A DNA stretch of 41,036 nt. Source: Solirubrobacteraceae bacterium (GTDB lineage: Bacteria; Actinomycetota; Thermoleophilia; Solirubrobacterales; Solirubrobacteraceae). The position numbers were made by a program, and so were the translations under genes. Of this stretch, positions 1 through 8,664 are shown one piece after another; within the stretch, counting starts at the first letter, position 1, and every line of letters begins with the position of its first letter. The stretch covers positions 1 through 41,036 of the forward strand of contig JADGPP010000026.1 of NCBI GenBank assembly GCA_017882375.1, read 5' to 3'. The notes under the pieces are model-generated. The model was given only the letters and a program-made list of their open reading frames with translations. It made no database searches and had not been told where the DNA came from.

Positions 1-2
1 GC

Positions 3-587
3 ATGGTGCTCGCACCGAACGGCAACATCATCACGAGCAACGGTGGAGACGGCAACATGGTCGAAACTACGCCCGCCGGCCAGCAGGTGGCCGTGCAGAC
101 GGCCGACAAGAAGACGGGTGCCGGGTCGCTGTTCGGCCTAGTCATAGCCCCAGAAGGCAAGGGCATCTACTTCGTAGACGACGGCGAAAACACGTTGAAC
201 CTCTTGCGGGAAGCTCCGTCCGCCTCGCCGAGCGCTGCGGCAGCGACACCGCCAAGCCAAGGCGCCACGAAGCCGGCGGCACCAGCGACAACGGGTAGCG
301 GGCAGTCACTCAGCGTCGAAGCCAACCCCGAAGGCCAGTTGAAATTCAACAAGACGGCGCTGACCACGAAGGCGGGCAAGGTTTCGATTGACTTCTCGAA
401 CATGGCGCCGCTGGCTCACAACCTGACCGTGGCGTCAGCCTCCGGCGCTGTCGTCGGGGCCACCCCGACATTCCAGGGCGGAGCAAAGGCTTTGACGCTG
501 AACCTCAAGCCCGGCACTTACAAGTTCTACTGCTCAGTGCCAGGACACCGGATGGCCGGAATGGAAGGCACGCTCACGGTCAAGTAG
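3..587 (+). CDS. Secreted cupredoxin-domain protein with propeller-type N-terminus (5' end cut by window)
   Basis: The frame is open to the window edge, so the true start lies outside. The first ~65 residues read like the last blade of an NHL/SMP-30-type beta-propeller (LAPNGNIITSNGGDGNMVE, then a GIYFVDDGENTLNLL strand). A Pro/Ala/Ser linker (residues ~70-98) leads to a C-terminal plastocyanin-like domain of ~95 residues. The type-1 copper ligands are visible: His in PLAHNL, then Cys, His and Met in FYCSVPGHRMAGM. Such proteins act outside the membrane in copper or electron handling; the exact partner is unknown. The C-terminal Lys is followed by TAG and a GC-rich hairpin. The cupredoxin call is firm; the propeller call is an inference from a short stretch. 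Confidence 0.85.
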   Translation: MVLAPNGNIITSNGGDGNMVETTPAGQQVAVQTADKKTGAGSLFGLVIAPEGKGIYFVDDGENTLNLLREAPSASPSAAAATPPSQGATKPAAPATTGSGQSLSVEANPEGQLKFNKTALTTKAGKVSIDFSNMAPLAHNLTVASASGAVVGATPTFQGGAKALTLNLKPGTYKFYCSVPGHRMAGMEGTLTVK

Positions 588-599
588 GATCGCCAGCTC

Positions 600-635
600 C
601 CCCGCGCGGACGGACTTTGAGCTGCCCGCGCGGGG
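600..635 (+). terminator. GC-rich hairpin after the cupredoxin gene
   Basis: A perfect 10-bp inverted repeat (CCCCGCGCGG at 600-609, CCGCGCGGGG at 626-635) with a 16-nt loop starts 12 nt after the stop codon. There is no U-tract, so it could be an actinobacterial-type terminator or an mRNA 3' stabiliser. Confidence 0.5.
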
Positions 636-722
636 AAGCAGATGTCGTTTCGGCCAACGCCGACCGTAGTTTGGGAATGCCGCTGGGTACCTCGGAACTT
701 GGTCCAGCCTGCGTGGAGCGCT

Positions 723-1082
723 TCATGACAGCGCGTCGAGCCGTGTGGCGAAGCCACGGGCGGCTACCAGCACATGCGTTCCCGCCGGCAGCGCCGCCTC
801 GCCGTCGACGCGCGCCAGCAGCAGCTTCGCTTCTGGCGCGTCGGGGCGAATGTGGAGCAGCGCGTCGTGTCCGTAGTAGCGGCATTGCTCGACACGGCCG
901 CCGCCGCCGGGCGGGGCCGGCCCATCGCGGCGATCGCCACGGACGCTTACCTGCAGTTGCTCGGGCCGGACGAGCACGACGCCGGCGACGGGACCATCGG
1001 GCGGGCGGTTGCTGGCGAGGAGCGGGTCCGAGGGTGGCTCGGTCTGGACGCCTGGACCGCTCCACCGGGCGATGCACCTGCG
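723..1082 (-). pseudogene. Remnant of an ABC transporter ATP-binding subunit (TOBE domain only)
   Basis: The minus-strand frame reads LLASNRPPDGPVAG, then VLVRPEQLQVSVRG, and later VEQCRYYGHDALLHIRP and LPAGTHVLVAARG before its stop at 723. This is the C-terminal TOBE domain typical of Fe3+/spermidine/sulfate-type importer ATPases. No Walker A, signature or Walker B motif is found upstream; the homology fades near 1082 where the PASTA gene begins. It is therefore a C-terminal stub of ~115 codons with no plausible full-length start. Family recognition is by motif only; the remnant is unlikely to be functional. Confidence 0.6.
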
Positions 1083-1124
1083 CGTCCCGCATCGAGCCGC
1101 AACCGGCGCGCGGACTCGGCGCTA

Positions 1125-1862
1125 CTACTTGCTGACGACGAGGTTGACCTTCGTACCTTTGGGCAGCGACTGGCCGGCTCCCGGACTCGTGGAGATCACT
1201 CGTCCTTTCTTGACGTGCTTGGAGCTCGTCTTCTTGACTTTGCCCACCGTGCAGTGGGCCAGGCGGACAGCCTGTTCGGCCGCAGCGAGCCTCTTGCCCT
1301 TGAGACTCGGCACCACACACTGCGTGATCCTATTCGCCGACCACGATAGGCAAGCATTCGCGTTGATGCACGCTGATGAGCCACCTTTCTGAAAGTCGAT
1401 CGGCGGCGTTGTGCCGCCGAAGCCGGCACCGCCCATTGCGTCAGGGCCCTCGATCGTTCCTTCGTAGGTGATCACGCCTCCGGCCAGACCAAACATCGAC
1501 GGCAGCCGCGAGCTGTTGAAGGTCAAGACGATGTGAACGGCGCTTCCGCTGACGCTTCCGCTGATCGATGCCACGACTTCGGTGCTTGCAGGAGATCCAT
1601 TGACGAGACCCGCGAGGGCGCCCGATCCGGATGTGAACACCCACCGATTGGCCGTCGGGCCGAGCTTTTCCGATGGACTGTTCGTTTCACGAACTTCCCA
1701 GGTCCCGGTGAGGTCGACGCCGCTCGCAGCCGCGGTCGAGACCCCGACTGCCATCGAGGCAACAACGACGAGCGGAAAGACGGCTAGCCGCACCAATGCC
1801 GAGTGAGGGCGTCGCGTAGGCGATGCCGGGCGTGACGATCTGCTCAATGGACGTGCGATCAT
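1125..1862 (-). CDS. Secreted PASTA-domain protein
   Basis: This is a 245-aa protein when started at the ATG at 1862, chosen because it is followed by a clean signal peptide (Arg-rich n-region, then LAVFPLVVVASMAVGVSTAAASG). Residues ~48-165 form a secreted beta-rich domain of unknown function (LTGTWEVRETNSPSEK ... GGVITYEGTIEGPD) with two Cys in SACINANACLSW. The last ~62 residues are one PASTA domain (CVVPSLKGKRLAAAEQAV ... ISTSPGAGQSLPKGTKVNL). PASTA domains bind muropeptides or beta-lactams and usually sit on PknB kinases or PBPs; stand-alone secreted versions are common in Thermoleophilia. The upstream in-frame extension to 2093 is rejected because it would bury the signal peptide. Confidence 0.8.
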   Translation of the reverse strand: MIARPLSRSSRPASPTRRPHSALVRLAVFPLVVVASMAVGVSTAAASGVDLTGTWEVRETNSPSEKLGPTANRWVFTSGSGALAGLVNGSPASTEVVASISGSVSGSAVHIVLTFNSSRLPSMFGLAGGVITYEGTIEGPDAMGGAGFGGTTPPIDFQKGGSSACINANACLSWSANRITQCVVPSLKGKRLAAAEQAVRLAHCTVGKVKKTSSKHVKKGRVISTSPGAGQSLPKGTKVNLVVSK

Positions 1863-2296
1863 GAATGCCGACGATCTGGCCGAACGATGCGAGGGCAACC
1901 CTAGCCGGCATTCGCTGGCGCTGTCAAGCCTCCACTCGATGTCGACGGCCGTCATCTCAGGCGATCGGCTCGCGCACGCTCGGAGGCCGAGGAGGCGCTC
2001 GAGCAAGACGCTCTCGTACTGGCGCGCCGCCCGGCCGGCCCCGCGCTTCCAGCACGCGATCGCGATCGACGACCGGCATCTGCTCGAGACCATGCACGAA
2101 CGTGATCCAGGACATCGAGGGCGGCTACTCGACAGCGTGGCGTTCCTGGCTCCCCGGCGGATGGCTGCTGCCGCTGTGCGAGCTGGCGCTGATGACCGAC
2201 GGACGCGCCTACGACATCAACGTCGAGCTCGACACCACCGTCATCACCGGGAGGACGGCCCGCTGGCGATCTGGTCCGTGATCCTCGATCGGCATG
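1863..2296. other. Non-genic stretch between the PASTA gene and the recombinase
   Basis: No gene is supportable across these 434 bases. A plus-strand frame around 2105-2281 reads coding-like (GGYSTAWRSWLPGGWLL, then MTDGRAYDINVELDTTV) but has no convincing start, ribosome-binding site or recognised family, so it may be a fragment of a gene cut by the adjacent element. Because large serine recombinase genes often end at an attachment site, one element boundary may lie near 2290; I could not define a core sequence. Confidence 0.35.
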
Positions 2297-3982
2297 CTAC
2301 TGCCAAAGCCGTGATTTGCAGGCACTTCTATGGAACGAGGCGGTAGGCAGTCGAACATAAGGCGAACATGGGCCGTCCTGGGCCTGGGGTCCTGCCGGGG
2401 GGATTTCGGGGCAACCAATGCCCGGCTGCCAGGCTGACAGGGCGTCGTAGACGGGCGTAAGCGCCGTGCCCGTGATCTCGCCATCGGTGCCGATCTCGAT
2501 GCGCTCGAAAATCGCGCGGTTCATGATGCGCCGCTCGAGTTCGGTTCCATCGCGGTAGACCTCGTACGGCTTCTCGACGCGGCTGAGCGCCAGGTCTAGG
2601 GCAGCTTGGACTTCGTCGAGTTGCGCTGTCGCGGTGCTTTGGAGGCGTTTGGCGGCGCGGCGCTCGCTCTTGAGCTTGTCTTGCTGGGCTGCGAACACGT
2701 CCTCGGTGACGAGGTCCTTGTAGAAGAGCTGGACCAGCTTTTCCTGCTTAGCTTCGATCGCTTTCAGGGCGCGTTCGTGGCGCTCGGCCTCCCGCTCGAT
2801 CAGGCCCGCGCGGTCGGTCAGCTCCTGACGAAGCTCGGCCCGGATCTGCTCCTGAACTTTGGGGCTCAGACGCAGCGCGCGGTAGAGCTCTTCGACCTTC
2901 TCCTCGACGGTGGAGACGGAGTAGTGGCCGCTTGAGCATTGGATCTTGCGGCGGCGAACGGTGCGGTTGTTGCAGCAGAAGTATTCGTATTGGCGTCCGG
3001 AGCGCCCGCGGTGGCGGCCGTAGAGCAGCCGCCCGAGACATTCGTCGCAGACGACGCTGCCGCGCAGATAGTGCTCGTGCTTCTGCGGACGTTCTCCCTT
3101 GATGTTGGCGACGCTGAGCAGCGCCTGCACATTGTCGAAGGTGTCCTCGTCCACCAGCCGCTCGTGCTTGCCGGGGTAGCGCTGGCCGTTCCACGCCACG
3201 ATCCCCATGTAGTACGGGTTGCGCAGCATCGCGTTGATGCGGTTGGCACCCAGGGGGCGCTCGGGGTAGCGCGAGGTGCCGCGGCTGCGCAGCCCCTGCT
3301 CCTCAAGATGAGCAGCCAGGCGCAGCGTCGACCATTCCCCGGTGGCGTAGAGCATGAACGCGAGCTTGACCAGTGGGGCGCGCGTCTCGTCCACGATCAC
3401 GGTGCGGATGTCTTGCTTGCCGAGGAGCGTGCGCTTGGACTCATACCCAATCGGCGGCTTGAAGGGGGTGCCGCCCTGTTCGTGCTTGCGGTTGAGGCCC
3501 TTCATGATCTCGGTGGCCAGGTTGTTGCTGAAGTACTCCGCGAAGGAGGCGAGCATCCCGTGCATCAATCGCCCTGCTGGGGTCTCGTCGATGTTCTCGC
3601 TGGCGCTCACCAGCGTGACGCCCATGCCGACGATCCGCTGGTAGAGGGTGGCGTCATCCAGGCGGTTGCGGGCCAGCCGGTCGACCTTGTGGACGATCAG
3701 ATACTTCACGCCGAGCGCCGGTAGCTCCCTGAGCATCTGCTGCAAGACCGGTCGGTCATCGCTGCGCGCCGACTCGGCCCGCTCCATGTAGACCTTGGCC
3801 ATCTCCGCACCGCGGGAGATCGCCTCCTTCTTGCACGCCTCGACCTGCGCCGGCAGCGAGTAGCCGTCCTCATCACCATCGCGGCCGAGCTGCCCAGTGC
3901 TGGACACACGCGCGTAGATCGCAGCCTTCTCGACTAGCTCAACACCGGGAGCCTGATCCGACTCTTCTTGAGCTTGGTGCAT
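2297..3982 (-). CDS. Large serine recombinase (site-specific integrase)
   Basis: The 561-aa protein has the three-part layout of large serine integrases. A resolvase-type catalytic domain begins with IYARVSSTGQ (nucleophile probably Ser27) and contains the arginine motifs ESARSDDRPVLQQML and KVDRLARN. A recombinase domain follows (GYESKR ... NRINAMLRNPYYMGIVAWNG), then a zinc ribbon (CDEC ... YFCCNNR). A coiled coil rich in Glu, Arg and Lys occupies ~380-470. Start at the ATG at 3982 is supported by a strong purine-rich ribosome-binding site (GAGGAGGGAGGAAG). It probably integrates or excises the element encoded by 2297-9823, with the enzyme gene at its end as is usual. The last ~35 residues look unrelated to the family and may have been created by integration. 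Confidence 0.93.
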   Translation of the reverse strand: MHQAQEESDQAPGVELVEKAAIYARVSSTGQLGRDGDEDGYSLPAQVEACKKEAISRGAEMAKVYMERAESARSDDRPVLQQMLRELPALGVKYLIVHKVDRLARNRLDDATLYQRIVGMGVTLVSASENIDETPAGRLMHGMLASFAEYFSNNLATEIMKGLNRKHEQGGTPFKPPIGYESKRTLLGKQDIRTVIVDETRAPLVKLAFMLYATGEWSTLRLAAHLEEQGLRSRGTSRYPERPLGANRINAMLRNPYYMGIVAWNGQRYPGKHERLVDEDTFDNVQALLSVANIKGERPQKHEHYLRGSVVCDECLGRLLYGRHRGRSGRQYEYFCCNNRTVRRRKIQCSSGHYSVSTVEEKVEELYRALRLSPKVQEQIRAELRQELTDRAGLIEREAERHERALKAIEAKQEKLVQLFYKDLVTEDVFAAQQDKLKSERRAAKRLQSTATAQLDEVQAALDLALSRVEKPYEVYRDGTELERRIMNRAIFERIEIGTDGEITGTALTPVYDALSAWQPGIGCPEIPPAGPQAQDGPCSPYVRLPTASFHRSACKSRLWQ

Positions 3983-4037
3983 ATCTTCCTCCCTCCTCTT
4001 ACATTGGCGTTAACCATTTTCCCGTTAATTCGTGAGT

Positions 4038-4103
4038 TAAGCAACGTGTGAATTGGTGAACGGGTCGATCCAGGCAGTCGCCCGGATCGACCCGCGTTGC
4101 TTA
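4038..4103 (-). terminator. Long interrupted palindrome, probable terminator
   Basis: The outer stem is TAAGCAACG (4038-4046) with CGTTGCTTA (4095-4103); the inner perfect 11-bp stem is CGGGTCGATCC (4061-4071) with GGATCGACCCG (4084-4094). The outer stem includes the TAA stop of the gene ending at 4101. It separates that gene from the recombinase. There is no strong U-tract. Confidence 0.6.
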
Positions 4104-4487
4104 CCGCAATTCCTCTAGGCGCAGGGTGATGGCCCCCTTGCGCTCCTTGGCACTCCCCTTGAGTGCCTCGTACTCGGCAGCGGCCTCTTGCGCGCGGCCC
4201 TTGGCGACCTCGACCTCGCGGTCGATGGACTCCAGCGCCCGTTCAAGAGCCGCCCGGGCGTCCGCCAGCGCGTCGTCGGGTGTCGTCTCGCGACGACGAG
4301 TTCGCGCCGGTTTGGCGTTCGGCTCGCCTCCCTCGAGCTTGCGCTTGTGGGAGTAGTAGGAGCCGCGCAGCGAGTCGAACGGGCGACCGGTCTCCTCGGC
4401 CAGCGCCTTGAACGCGTCAGCCTTCTCGACGCCCGCGGCGATTCGCTTCTCCACCTCCTCGTAGATCTCTTGGGCCTTGGTGGCCAT
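4101..4487 (-). CDS. Small basic HTH/coiled-coil protein, probable DNA-binding protein of the element
   Basis: The product has 128 residues. The N-terminal half (KAQEIYEEVEKRIAAG ... ALAEETGRPFDSLRGSYYS, then HKRK) looks like a small helical DNA-binding domain in which a protein counts repeats of Ala/Glu helices. A basic linker (ARTRRRE) leads to a C-terminal helix predicted to form a coiled coil (~70-128). An ATG at 4487 is preceded by AAGGAGGTAG at good spacing. It lies between the methyltransferase and the recombinase, flanked on both sides by long interrupted palindromes. I infer a nucleoid-associated or plasmid-maintenance role; no specific family is claimed. Confidence 0.7.
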   Translation of the reverse strand: MATKAQEIYEEVEKRIAAGVEKADAFKALAEETGRPFDSLRGSYYSHKRKLEGGEPNAKPARTRRRETTPDDALADARAALERALESIDREVEVAKGRAQEAAAEYEALKGSAKERKGAITLRLEELR

Positions 4488-4513
4488 AGGTGAGCTACCT
4501 CCTTCGGTTGGAT

Positions 4514-4576
4514 TGGATGGCCATGTCGGCCCGCAGAAAGACTTGAAAGCCCTTCCGCGGGCCGGAACGCCATCCA
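4514..4576 (-). terminator. Second interrupted palindrome, downstream of the methyltransferase gene
   Basis: Outer arms TGGATGGC (4514-4521) and GCCATCCA (4569-4576) enclose inner arms CGGCCCGC (4527-4534) and GCGGGCCG (4557-4564). It starts 5 nt after the methyltransferase stop on the minus strand, so a terminator or attenuator is the simplest reading. Its geometry resembles the structure at 4038-4103. Confidence 0.5.
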
Positions 4577-4580
4577 GCCC

Positions 4581-5582
4581 TCACGTCCGCTTCTTCGCCC
4601 AATGCGTGATGCGGGCGCAGGCGATGTCGACGTACTGCGGCTGACGCTCGATGCCCAAGAACATCCGGTCCTCAAGCATGGATGCGATGCCGGTCGTGCC
4701 GCTACCGGCGAAAGGATCGAGCACCAGGCCGCCACGCGGCGTGACCAGGCGCACCAGCCAGCGCATCAGCTCGACGGGCTTGACCGTCGGGTGGGTGTTG
4801 CGGACCAGACGCAGCGGATGGTGCTTGCCGGTAAGGATCTGCACCGACCGCTCGGGCAGCGCCTCGCAGCCTGCCTCGCGTTCATGGCGCGTGGCCTTGG
4901 CGCAGAAGAACAGCCTGCTCACCGACGCGTCGAGCCGCGGTGCGGGGCAGTCCTCCGCGCATGAGCCGCTCTTGCAGGCAGGCGCGTGGGAGAGCGCGAC
5001 GTGCGCCGGCCAGTAGCCGGCGTTGCTTCCTTCCCGGGGGATGCGAGCAGCGTTGATGTTCAGCGCGCCCGTACCGGCGGCTTTGAGGTTGTCGACTACC
5101 CGGCCCTCGAAGGGCTTGCGGGCGAGCAGGATTGGCTCATAGGCGGGTTTGAGCGTCGTGCCCAGCCCGCCGGGAAGCCGCCGAGATTTCGGCAGGCCCT
5201 GGGCGTGCAGCCACAGCAGCTGATCACGCACCTCTAGCCCGGCGTCCTCGATGCCGCACACCAGCCGGTGAAAGGTCCGTGGAGCCGAGAAAGCGAGCAG
5301 GTGGCCGCCCGGTTTGAGCACACGCTGGCACTCGTTGGCCCATAGCGTCGTCCAGCGTTCGAACGCCTCCCCGGTGCTCAGCTGCGCTCCGCTCGCGACG
5401 GCGGCACGGATGTCGGCGCCGTCCCAGGCCTCCTCGTGGAAGGCGATCCCGTAGGGCGGGTCGGTGACAACGCAATCGATCGAGTTCTCCGGCAGCTTCG
5501 CGAGTGCCTGGAGCGCGTCGGCCTCGATCAGGCCCCATGCGTTTGTGGCGTCCTCATAGAGGGCCAGCTTGCGCGCGCTCAC
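4581..5582 (-). CDS. Site-specific DNA methyltransferase (amino-methylating, orphan)
   Basis: The 333-aa protein carries the catalytic motif IV near the N-terminus (DCVVTDPPYGIAFHEE, DPPY at 41-44) and the AdoMet-binding motif I near the C-terminus (DPFAGSGTTG, 289-298), the permuted beta-class order shared by N6-adenine and N4-cytosine methyltransferases. A Cys-rich insert (HAPACKSGSCAEDCPAP) sits between them. The GTG start at 5582 overlaps the TGA of the upstream gene (GTGA), indicating coupling in the element operon. No restriction endonuclease gene is adjacent, so it is probably an orphan enzyme protecting the element from host restriction or marking its DNA. Target sequence cannot be read from the protein. 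Confidence 0.9.
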   Translation of the reverse strand: MSARKLALYEDATNAWGLIEADALQALAKLPENSIDCVVTDPPYGIAFHEEAWDGADIRAAVASGAQLSTGEAFERWTTLWANECQRVLKPGGHLLAFSAPRTFHRLVCGIEDAGLEVRDQLLWLHAQGLPKSRRLPGGLGTTLKPAYEPILLARKPFEGRVVDNLKAAGTGALNINAARIPREGSNAGYWPAHVALSHAPACKSGSCAEDCPAPRLDASVSRLFFCAKATRHEREAGCEALPERSVQILTGKHHPLRLVRNTHPTVKPVELMRWLVRLVTPRGGLVLDPFAGSGTTGIASMLEDRMFLGIERQPQYVDIACARITHWAKKRT

Positions 5583-6490
5583 TTGCGTGCCTCTGCTGCC
5601 AGGAACGAGACCGCCCGCTCGAACCGGCAGACCGTGAACAGTCGCCTGGCCTCGGCCGGTTGGCGCTCCAGGACGTCGGCGATCTGCTCCGCTCGGCGCT
5701 CGTCAGGGACCGCCCAGAGCACTCTGGGATAGATGCCGTGTTCGCGCTGTTCGGCCCCGCCACGGTAGTGCTCCCGGTAGCGGGCAGCCTTGCGGGCAAT
5801 CGTGCGGCCTGACTCGCTGGCGAGATCCACCTCAACCATCCACCGGTCTTCAAGGGCACCCGCGCCGAGGCGGATGAACAGGTCGGGCTTGAGGACTCGT
5901 CGGCTGGCGCCCGGCCCGAGATACCCGCGCCAGCAGATCGGCTCCTGCTGCACCTCGATCACTTCCAGCTCGTCGCCCCGGGCCGCCTCGGCCAGGCGCA
6001 CGACGAACTCGGTCGTGGCGAGCGTGTGCGCCAGATGCAGTGTGCCCGGCGACTCGACCCGTGGTCCGTGGATGCCACGCGCGGCCAGTAGCCGCACACC
6101 AGCCCGCCCCACGCGGTAGATCATGCCGTCGCTGCCGGTACGCATCCCACCGATGCGGCGCGGCAGCGTTTCAAGCACCCGCCAGTCGGCAAGGCGCTTG
6201 AGTAGCCGCCGCCCAGCACGAGCGTCACTCGTCTCAGGATCGCTGGTCTGCCAGAAGGTTCGGATGAGCTGGCCGCCGGTCACAAACCGGCTCTCATGGA
6301 CGAAACTGAGCACCGCCCAGTCGCGATCGCTCATCTCTTGGGAGATCGCAAACAGCCGGTCAGCGGTGAGGTAAAGGGACTGTCGCGAGACAGTCCCTTT
6401 ACCCGTCGAAAATCCCCGAGCAACCCTGCCAGCTCTGGCGTTCTCGATACCCGGACTCAACGTCCCTGGTCGCTCGATGGGACGCCTCAC
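5579..6490 (-). CDS. Replication-relaxation family protein
   Basis: The 303-aa protein contains the hallmark winged-helix start of this family (MSDRDWAVLSFVHESRFVTG, then QLIRTF and RRLLKRLADWRVL) followed by a nuclease-like core: LAHTLATTEFVV, LKPDLFIRLG and WMVEVDLASESGRT, then KAARYREHYRGG. The E-V-D in the VEVD strand resembles a PD-(D/E)XK active centre, which is an inference. Members are found on actinobacterial plasmids and integrative elements next to TraG-like ATPases, as here. GTG at 6490 overlaps the stop of the coupling-ATPase gene. A later start at the internal ATG (residue ~53) would trim the variable N-terminus. It likely takes part in element DNA processing. Confidence 0.85.
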   Translation of the reverse strand: MRRPIERPGTLSPGIENARAGRVARGFSTGKGTVSRQSLYLTADRLFAISQEMSDRDWAVLSFVHESRFVTGGQLIRTFWQTSDPETSDARAGRRLLKRLADWRVLETLPRRIGGMRTGSDGMIYRVGRAGVRLLAARGIHGPRVESPGTLHLAHTLATTEFVVRLAEAARGDELEVIEVQQEPICWRGYLGPGASRRVLKPDLFIRLGAGALEDRWMVEVDLASESGRTIARKAARYREHYRGGAEQREHGIYPRVLWAVPDERRAEQIADVLERQPAEARRLFTVCRFERAVSFLAAEARK

Positions 6491-8664
6491 GACGCTCTCC
6501 CGGTGCGGCCCGGAGGCCGCGCGTCTGTTGCCTGGCTGGTGGTATCTGACGCGGGCTGCTCGAGGTCGGCCGGTGCGGTGCCGTAGCGCTCGGCCGAGCG
6601 GTCCCGGATCACCTCGGCCTGCCCGGTCAGCGGTGGCAGCGGCTCGGTGCGGCCGGTCAGGACCGAGACGGAGCTACCCGTGCCCGTGCCCACTCGGGCG
6701 GCGACCTCGAAGCGACCCAGCGCCATGACATCGGCCTCGCTCAGACCCGGCAGCTGGCGGGCAACCTGGGACGCCTCCGTGGCCCCGGCCCGGAACGCAA
6801 CGAACGTCGCGACGTTCCCCAGCAGTGCTGAGCGGGTCGGCTCCGGGATGCGCCCCAAGGTCTGGACGGCGACAGTCAGTCCCGCGCCGAGCCCTCTGGA
6901 GCGCTCGGCCAGCAGCTCGAAGCCGAACGGCAGCCCGTTCGCGAGCGTCGCAAGCTCGTCGACGTAGAGGAAGATCGAATGACGCTTTGCTGGCTCAAGC
7001 GTCACGCGTGCCTCGATCGCGCTCCAGATCACATACATCAAGGCGGCACCGACGAGAGTGGCTCCGGCCTCGGAGATCGCACCGGGAGCTAGCGAGATCA
7101 GCAACCACTTGCGTTCGGCAAACAGTCGCGCAACGTCGAGCTTGGGATCGGGACTGGCCAGGATCGCGCGGACGCGGGGCCGCGACAGCAGCGTCATGAC
7201 CCGCGCCATTGGGGCCTGGACATGCTCGGCTTGGGCGGCCGGACTAAGCGACTCGTAGCTCTGCCAGGAGGAAATCAGGAATGGGTCGCGCAGGCGGTCG
7301 ATGGCGGCTCGTCTGAACGGCTCCTCGTAGAACAGCCGACCGATATCGGCGAGCGACGCGCCGGGCACCTCGCTGAGGGTGCGAATAGCCAGGCGGCCGT
7401 AGAAGTCGCTGCGCACGCCCCAAGCGCCGGCAAAGATGGACTTCAAGGTTCCGGTCAGCACATCGGCGCGGGTGTCGGGATCTCCGCCAGACAGCAGGGC
7501 TACGCCGGGGAGCGGCCGGGCGTCGCCCGGGTCGAGAACGACGATGCGGTCGGCGTGCTTGGCCGGTACCCGCTCCAGGATGGTCGCGATGAGGTCGGCC
7601 TTCGGATCAATGACCGCACCGCCGAAGCCGCCTGAGATGTCATCGAGGACGCCGCGCGCAAGCAAGACCGACTTACCGACGCCGCTGGGTCCGGCGACGG
7701 CCACATGGTGACGAGCGGCGGTCGCGTCGAGGGCGACTGGGCGCTCACCGTGGTGATCGCGGCCAACGAAGAGCCGACGCCCGGTGCGGGGAACGCCGCG
7801 TGGGACCAGCAGTTGGCGGGAGCCAACCTCGACATTCGGTGCCGCCTCGGGACCGAGCGGGAGCGCCAGCAGCGGCAGCAGTTCGGGGTTCGACAGCCAG
7901 CCCGAGCTGCGCGTCGTGCGGGGCAGCCCACTCAAACGCCGGTTGCCCTGGTCGGAGGTGACGCGGACGGCGCCTGCAAGACCCCTACGGGCGCGGAGTG
8001 CACTCTCGATCTGGCCCGCCAGCTCGCGGGCTCTCACCTTCGATGCTCGGATCAGGACCAGGCCGCTGACGCTGAAACCGGGCAGGGCCGTCTTACGTCG
8101 CCAGGCGCCCTCGACCTCTTTGGCCCGAGCGTCGGTGGGCTCTACGGCGCGTCGGCTGCGGGGACTTCCTGGTCGTAGCGCCCAGCGGACGGCGACGTGC
8201 TCGCCTGAGCGCAAGCCCGCCAGACCAGTCAGCAACGCCCGCGACGCCGCAACCGGATTGTCGGTCGAGAGCAGGCTGGGCGTGGCGACGAACAGACGCA
8301 AGCTGAGTGTCGCCGCGTCGGTTGCCTCGGCGGACGCTTCGGTGATCCGCAGACTGCCGATGACGCCGCCCAGGATCGACTCCGCCGATGACCTGTCGGT
8401 GGCGGGGACCCACAGGCCGTGAGTGATGGCTCCTTCACGCGCCGCCACCTCGATGACGAGCTCGCTGGCATGCGGCAAGCCTGCCACGCCGTTGAGTGCC
8501 GCAATCGCCACCGCTGGGTCGAGATCGTGCGGGTAGCGCAGCGACAGCCGAATCCGACTGGCGCGCATCCTGGCGTCTCGCCCGTATTCGTGGGCGGCAA
8601 TCCCCACCAGCAGGGCCGAGCCGCCGCCCGCCGCAATCAGGGCCGGTGTGAGGTCGGCGTTCAT
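6487..8664 (-). CDS. TraG/VirD4-like conjugative coupling ATPase
   Basis: The 725-aa protein begins at the ATG at 8664, which overlaps the TGA of the small upstream gene (ATGA). One N-terminal membrane helix (~8-24, ALIAAGGGSALLVGIAA) precedes a long beta-rich region. The motor domain has Walker A AGPSGVGKS at 324-332, AVIDPKADL, and Walker B FLYVDELATL at ~565-574, followed by RSRGLGAGLTVAVQTLGRI, the glutamine-containing motif of TraG/TraM-recognition ATPases. It would couple element DNA to a transport machine. No other type IV secretion gene is present in the window, so the element would need a helper or a non-canonical route. Confidence 0.88.
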   Translation of the reverse strand: MNADLTPALIAAGGGSALLVGIAAHEYGRDARMRASRIRLSLRYPHDLDPAVAIAALNGVAGLPHASELVIEVAAREGAITHGLWVPATDRSSAESILGGVIGSLRITEASAEATDAATLSLRLFVATPSLLSTDNPVAASRALLTGLAGLRSGEHVAVRWALRPGSPRSRRAVEPTDARAKEVEGAWRRKTALPGFSVSGLVLIRASKVRARELAGQIESALRARRGLAGAVRVTSDQGNRRLSGLPRTTRSSGWLSNPELLPLLALPLGPEAAPNVEVGSRQLLVPRGVPRTGRRLFVGRDHHGERPVALDATAARHHVAVAGPSGVGKSVLLARGVLDDISGGFGGAVIDPKADLIATILERVPAKHADRIVVLDPGDARPLPGVALLSGGDPDTRADVLTGTLKSIFAGAWGVRSDFYGRLAIRTLSEVPGASLADIGRLFYEEPFRRAAIDRLRDPFLISSWQSYESLSPAAQAEHVQAPMARVMTLLSRPRVRAILASPDPKLDVARLFAERKWLLISLAPGAISEAGATLVGAALMYVIWSAIEARVTLEPAKRHSIFLYVDELATLANGLPFGFELLAERSRGLGAGLTVAVQTLGRIPEPTRSALLGNVATFVAFRAGATEASQVARQLPGLSEADVMALGRFEVAARVGTGTGSSVSVLTGRTEPLPPLTGQAEVIRDRSAERYGTAPADLEQPASDTTSQATDARPPGRTGRAS

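Noticed and set aside
580-1320. Long minus frame of 246 codons and overlapping plus frames (617-1135, 774-1349)
   Set aside because: Arg/Pro/Ala-rich GC-driven translations that overlap the ABC-ATPase remnant and the PASTA gene; no start site or motif.
2939-3724. Plus-strand 261-codon frame
   Set aside because: Antisense shadow of the serine recombinase, whose motifs are unambiguous on the minus strand.
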